A DNA stretch of 64,000 bases from Pelecanus crispus (Eukaryota > Chordata > Aves > Pelecaniformes > Pelecanidae). How positions within the stretch are numbered: position 1 is the first letter of the stretch; every line of letters begins with the position of its first letter. The stretch covers positions 60,405,710-60,469,709 of the forward strand of contig NC_134646.1 of the NCBI RefSeq assembly GCF_030463565.1, written 5' to 3'. This document shows, one piece after another, positions 62,940 through 64,000 of this stretch. A program made the translations under genes and the position numbers. The notes beneath the pieces are model-generated. The model saw nothing but the letters and a program-made list of their open reading frames with translations. It was not told the DNA's origin and did no database searches.

Positions 62940-63240
62940 ATTTGTATTTCTGGCATCCACAACATCCTGTGACCATGAGCTTCATAATTTAATTGTGTTG
63001 TATGAAAAAGTACTTCCCTTTGTTATAAAATTGCTCTCCAGTAATTTCATTAGGTGCCCATTGCTTTTCTGTTATAGGAAGCAGTAAATAACGGTGAATG
63101 AACATTTCGTTTCCATCCTTGCCTTCTTCCCACCATTCATGATTTTACAGATTTCAGTGACATCCTTCCCTCCTCCCTGTCATTGCTTTTCCAAGCTCGA
63201 GAGTCCCACTACACTCAATGTCTCTGTCTGCAGAAGCAGT
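62940..63240 (-). mobile_element. Ancient CR1/L3-like LINE remnant, minus strand
   Basis: The + strand reads as the reverse complement of an old amniote CR1/L3-type ORF2 C-terminus and tail. Landmarks in order are CATCCACAACATCCTGTG; TGTTGTATGAAAAAGTACTT; TTTCATTAGGTGCCCATTGC; GGAAGCAGTAAATAACGGTG; CACCATTCATGATTTTACAG; and CTTTTCCAAGCTCGAGAGTC. Divergence is high and there is no ORF. It abuts the younger CR1 at 63302, which inserted nearby later. Confidence 0.65.
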
Positions 63241-63301
63241 TTTTTTCTGTCTTTATGTCTTTTCTAGTTCTGCCGTGTCCATTTTTATAATGGGGCATGT
63301 G

Positions 63302-63572
63302 GAATCATAGAATCGTTTAGGTTGGAAAAGACCTTTAAGATCTTCCGGTCCAACCATTAACCTACACTACCAAGTCCACACTAAACAAATCAAGGGTAGA
63401 CTAGGCTAAACCATGTCCCGAAGTGCCACATCTACCCGCTTTTTGAACACTTCCAGGGATGGTGACTCCACCACCTCTCTGGGCAGCCTGTTCCAATGCT
63501 TGACCACCCTTTCCGTAAAGAAATTTTTCCTAATTTCCAGTCTAAACCTCCCCTGGCGCAGCTTGAGCCCAT
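63302..63572 (-). mobile_element. CR1 LINE 3' end, minus strand
   Basis: This 5'-truncated copy starts on the + strand at GAATCATAGAATCGTTTAGG and ends inside the ORF2 C-terminus at GCAGCTTGAGCCC. It is close to collinear with the 56.1 kb copy, sharing GTCCCGAAGTGCCACATC and the GGGATGGTGACTCCACCACC block, with scattered substitutions. The two are independent insertions of one subfamily. Confidence 0.93.
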
Positions 63573-64000
63573 GCATGCACTAGTCCTGTGATAGTTCAAC
63601 TCTACATTAAAACAGTAGGCATAAGGACTTTTGTCTTGATCTTAGTTCCTAACACAACTTTTTCAACTGCCAGTGTGTACCAGGCTGCTATTTTCAAAGA
63701 ACTCAGTGACCTTGATCCTTCCAGACTGGCAAAAGGTAATTAATTGCCTGCCATTGTATATGAGGATTTTAAGTAGCAGGTCAGAAGAGTAACAGTAAAG
63801 GAACTTTAAGAAATTAATAAAAAACAGGAGATAGATATCTGTGTGGTGAAGGAATCTGAGAAGTGAAGGCTGTGCATTAGAAAAACAGCTCTTGAAACCA
63901 TGTGTGTCCTAATCCTGTAGGACCTATTTGCAGTCTTTTGTTTTTGCACAGCAACAAAGGTAAATATAAATCCAGAAAAGGAAATATTCTCATCCTATGT
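63573..64000. other. Intronic non-coding DNA to window end
   Basis: No exon or repeat is recognised. The APBB2 transcript presumably continues past the window, because the WW and PTB domain exons have not appeared. Confidence 0.55.

Noticed and set aside
43002..64000. Search for the APBB2 WW-domain exon
   Set aside because: I looked for sequence able to encode the conserved tryptophan-containing WW segment expected after residue 273 and found none. It probably lies beyond the window.

Overview
The window is vertebrate nuclear DNA, almost certainly from a bird. It is mostly AT-rich non-coding sequence with one recognisable protein-coding gene on the + strand. It carries several CR1 LINE copies of the kind that dominates avian genomes, including the bird-style CR1 3' end (GAATCATAGAATCGTTTAGG on the + strand of the minus copies), plus part of an endogenous retrovirus. 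Nothing looks bacterial, plasmid or viral in the free-living sense, and I found no rRNA, tRNA or CRISPR.

The gene is APBB2 (FE65-like 1, an adaptor that binds the amyloid precursor protein tail). Two coding exons are present. A short first coding exon (start codon at 37973, donor after 37991) encodes MSEVLP plus one base. An 801-base exon (42201-43001) encodes the long acidic/serine-rich N-terminal region. Together they give 273 complete codons and end in phase 1, just before the expected WW-domain exon, which I could not find and which probably lies beyond base 64000. Upstream, two short segments with good splice signals and no long ORF (11749-11845 and 27859-27968) look like 5' untranslated exons. 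Nearly everything else would therefore be APBB2 intron, with bases 1-11748 being intron or upstream flank.

Layout: 1-11.7 kb non-coding; 11.75 kb candidate UTR exon; 16.1-17.9 kb 5'-truncated CR1 on the minus strand with a readable reverse transcriptase; about 19.1-20.0 kb very old LINE remnants; 22.9 kb 28-base A tract closing a GC-richer patch; 27.9 kb candidate UTR exon; 37.9 kb start-codon exon; 38.8-39.5 kb two GC-rich intronic patches; 42.2-43.0 kb main coding exon; about 45.4-49.74 kb a near full-length CR1 (ORF1 with an SGNH-hydrolase domain, then endonuclease/reverse transcriptase ORF2), disabled by stops, frameshifts and lost catalytic residues; about 53.5-54.2 kb the 3' part of an endogenous retrovirus (internal remnant, polypurine tract, LTR); 56.1-56.4 and 63.3-63.6 kb short CR1 3' ends; 62.9-63.2 kb an older LINE remnant.

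No convincing new multi-gene system is present. The points most worth a second look are the unusually long CR1 copy, the reconstructed 5' structure of APBB2 with small upstream ORFs, a possible alternative terminal exon in phase with the main coding exon at 43552, and the retroviral 3' end with an internal tandem GAAATC-containing repeat.
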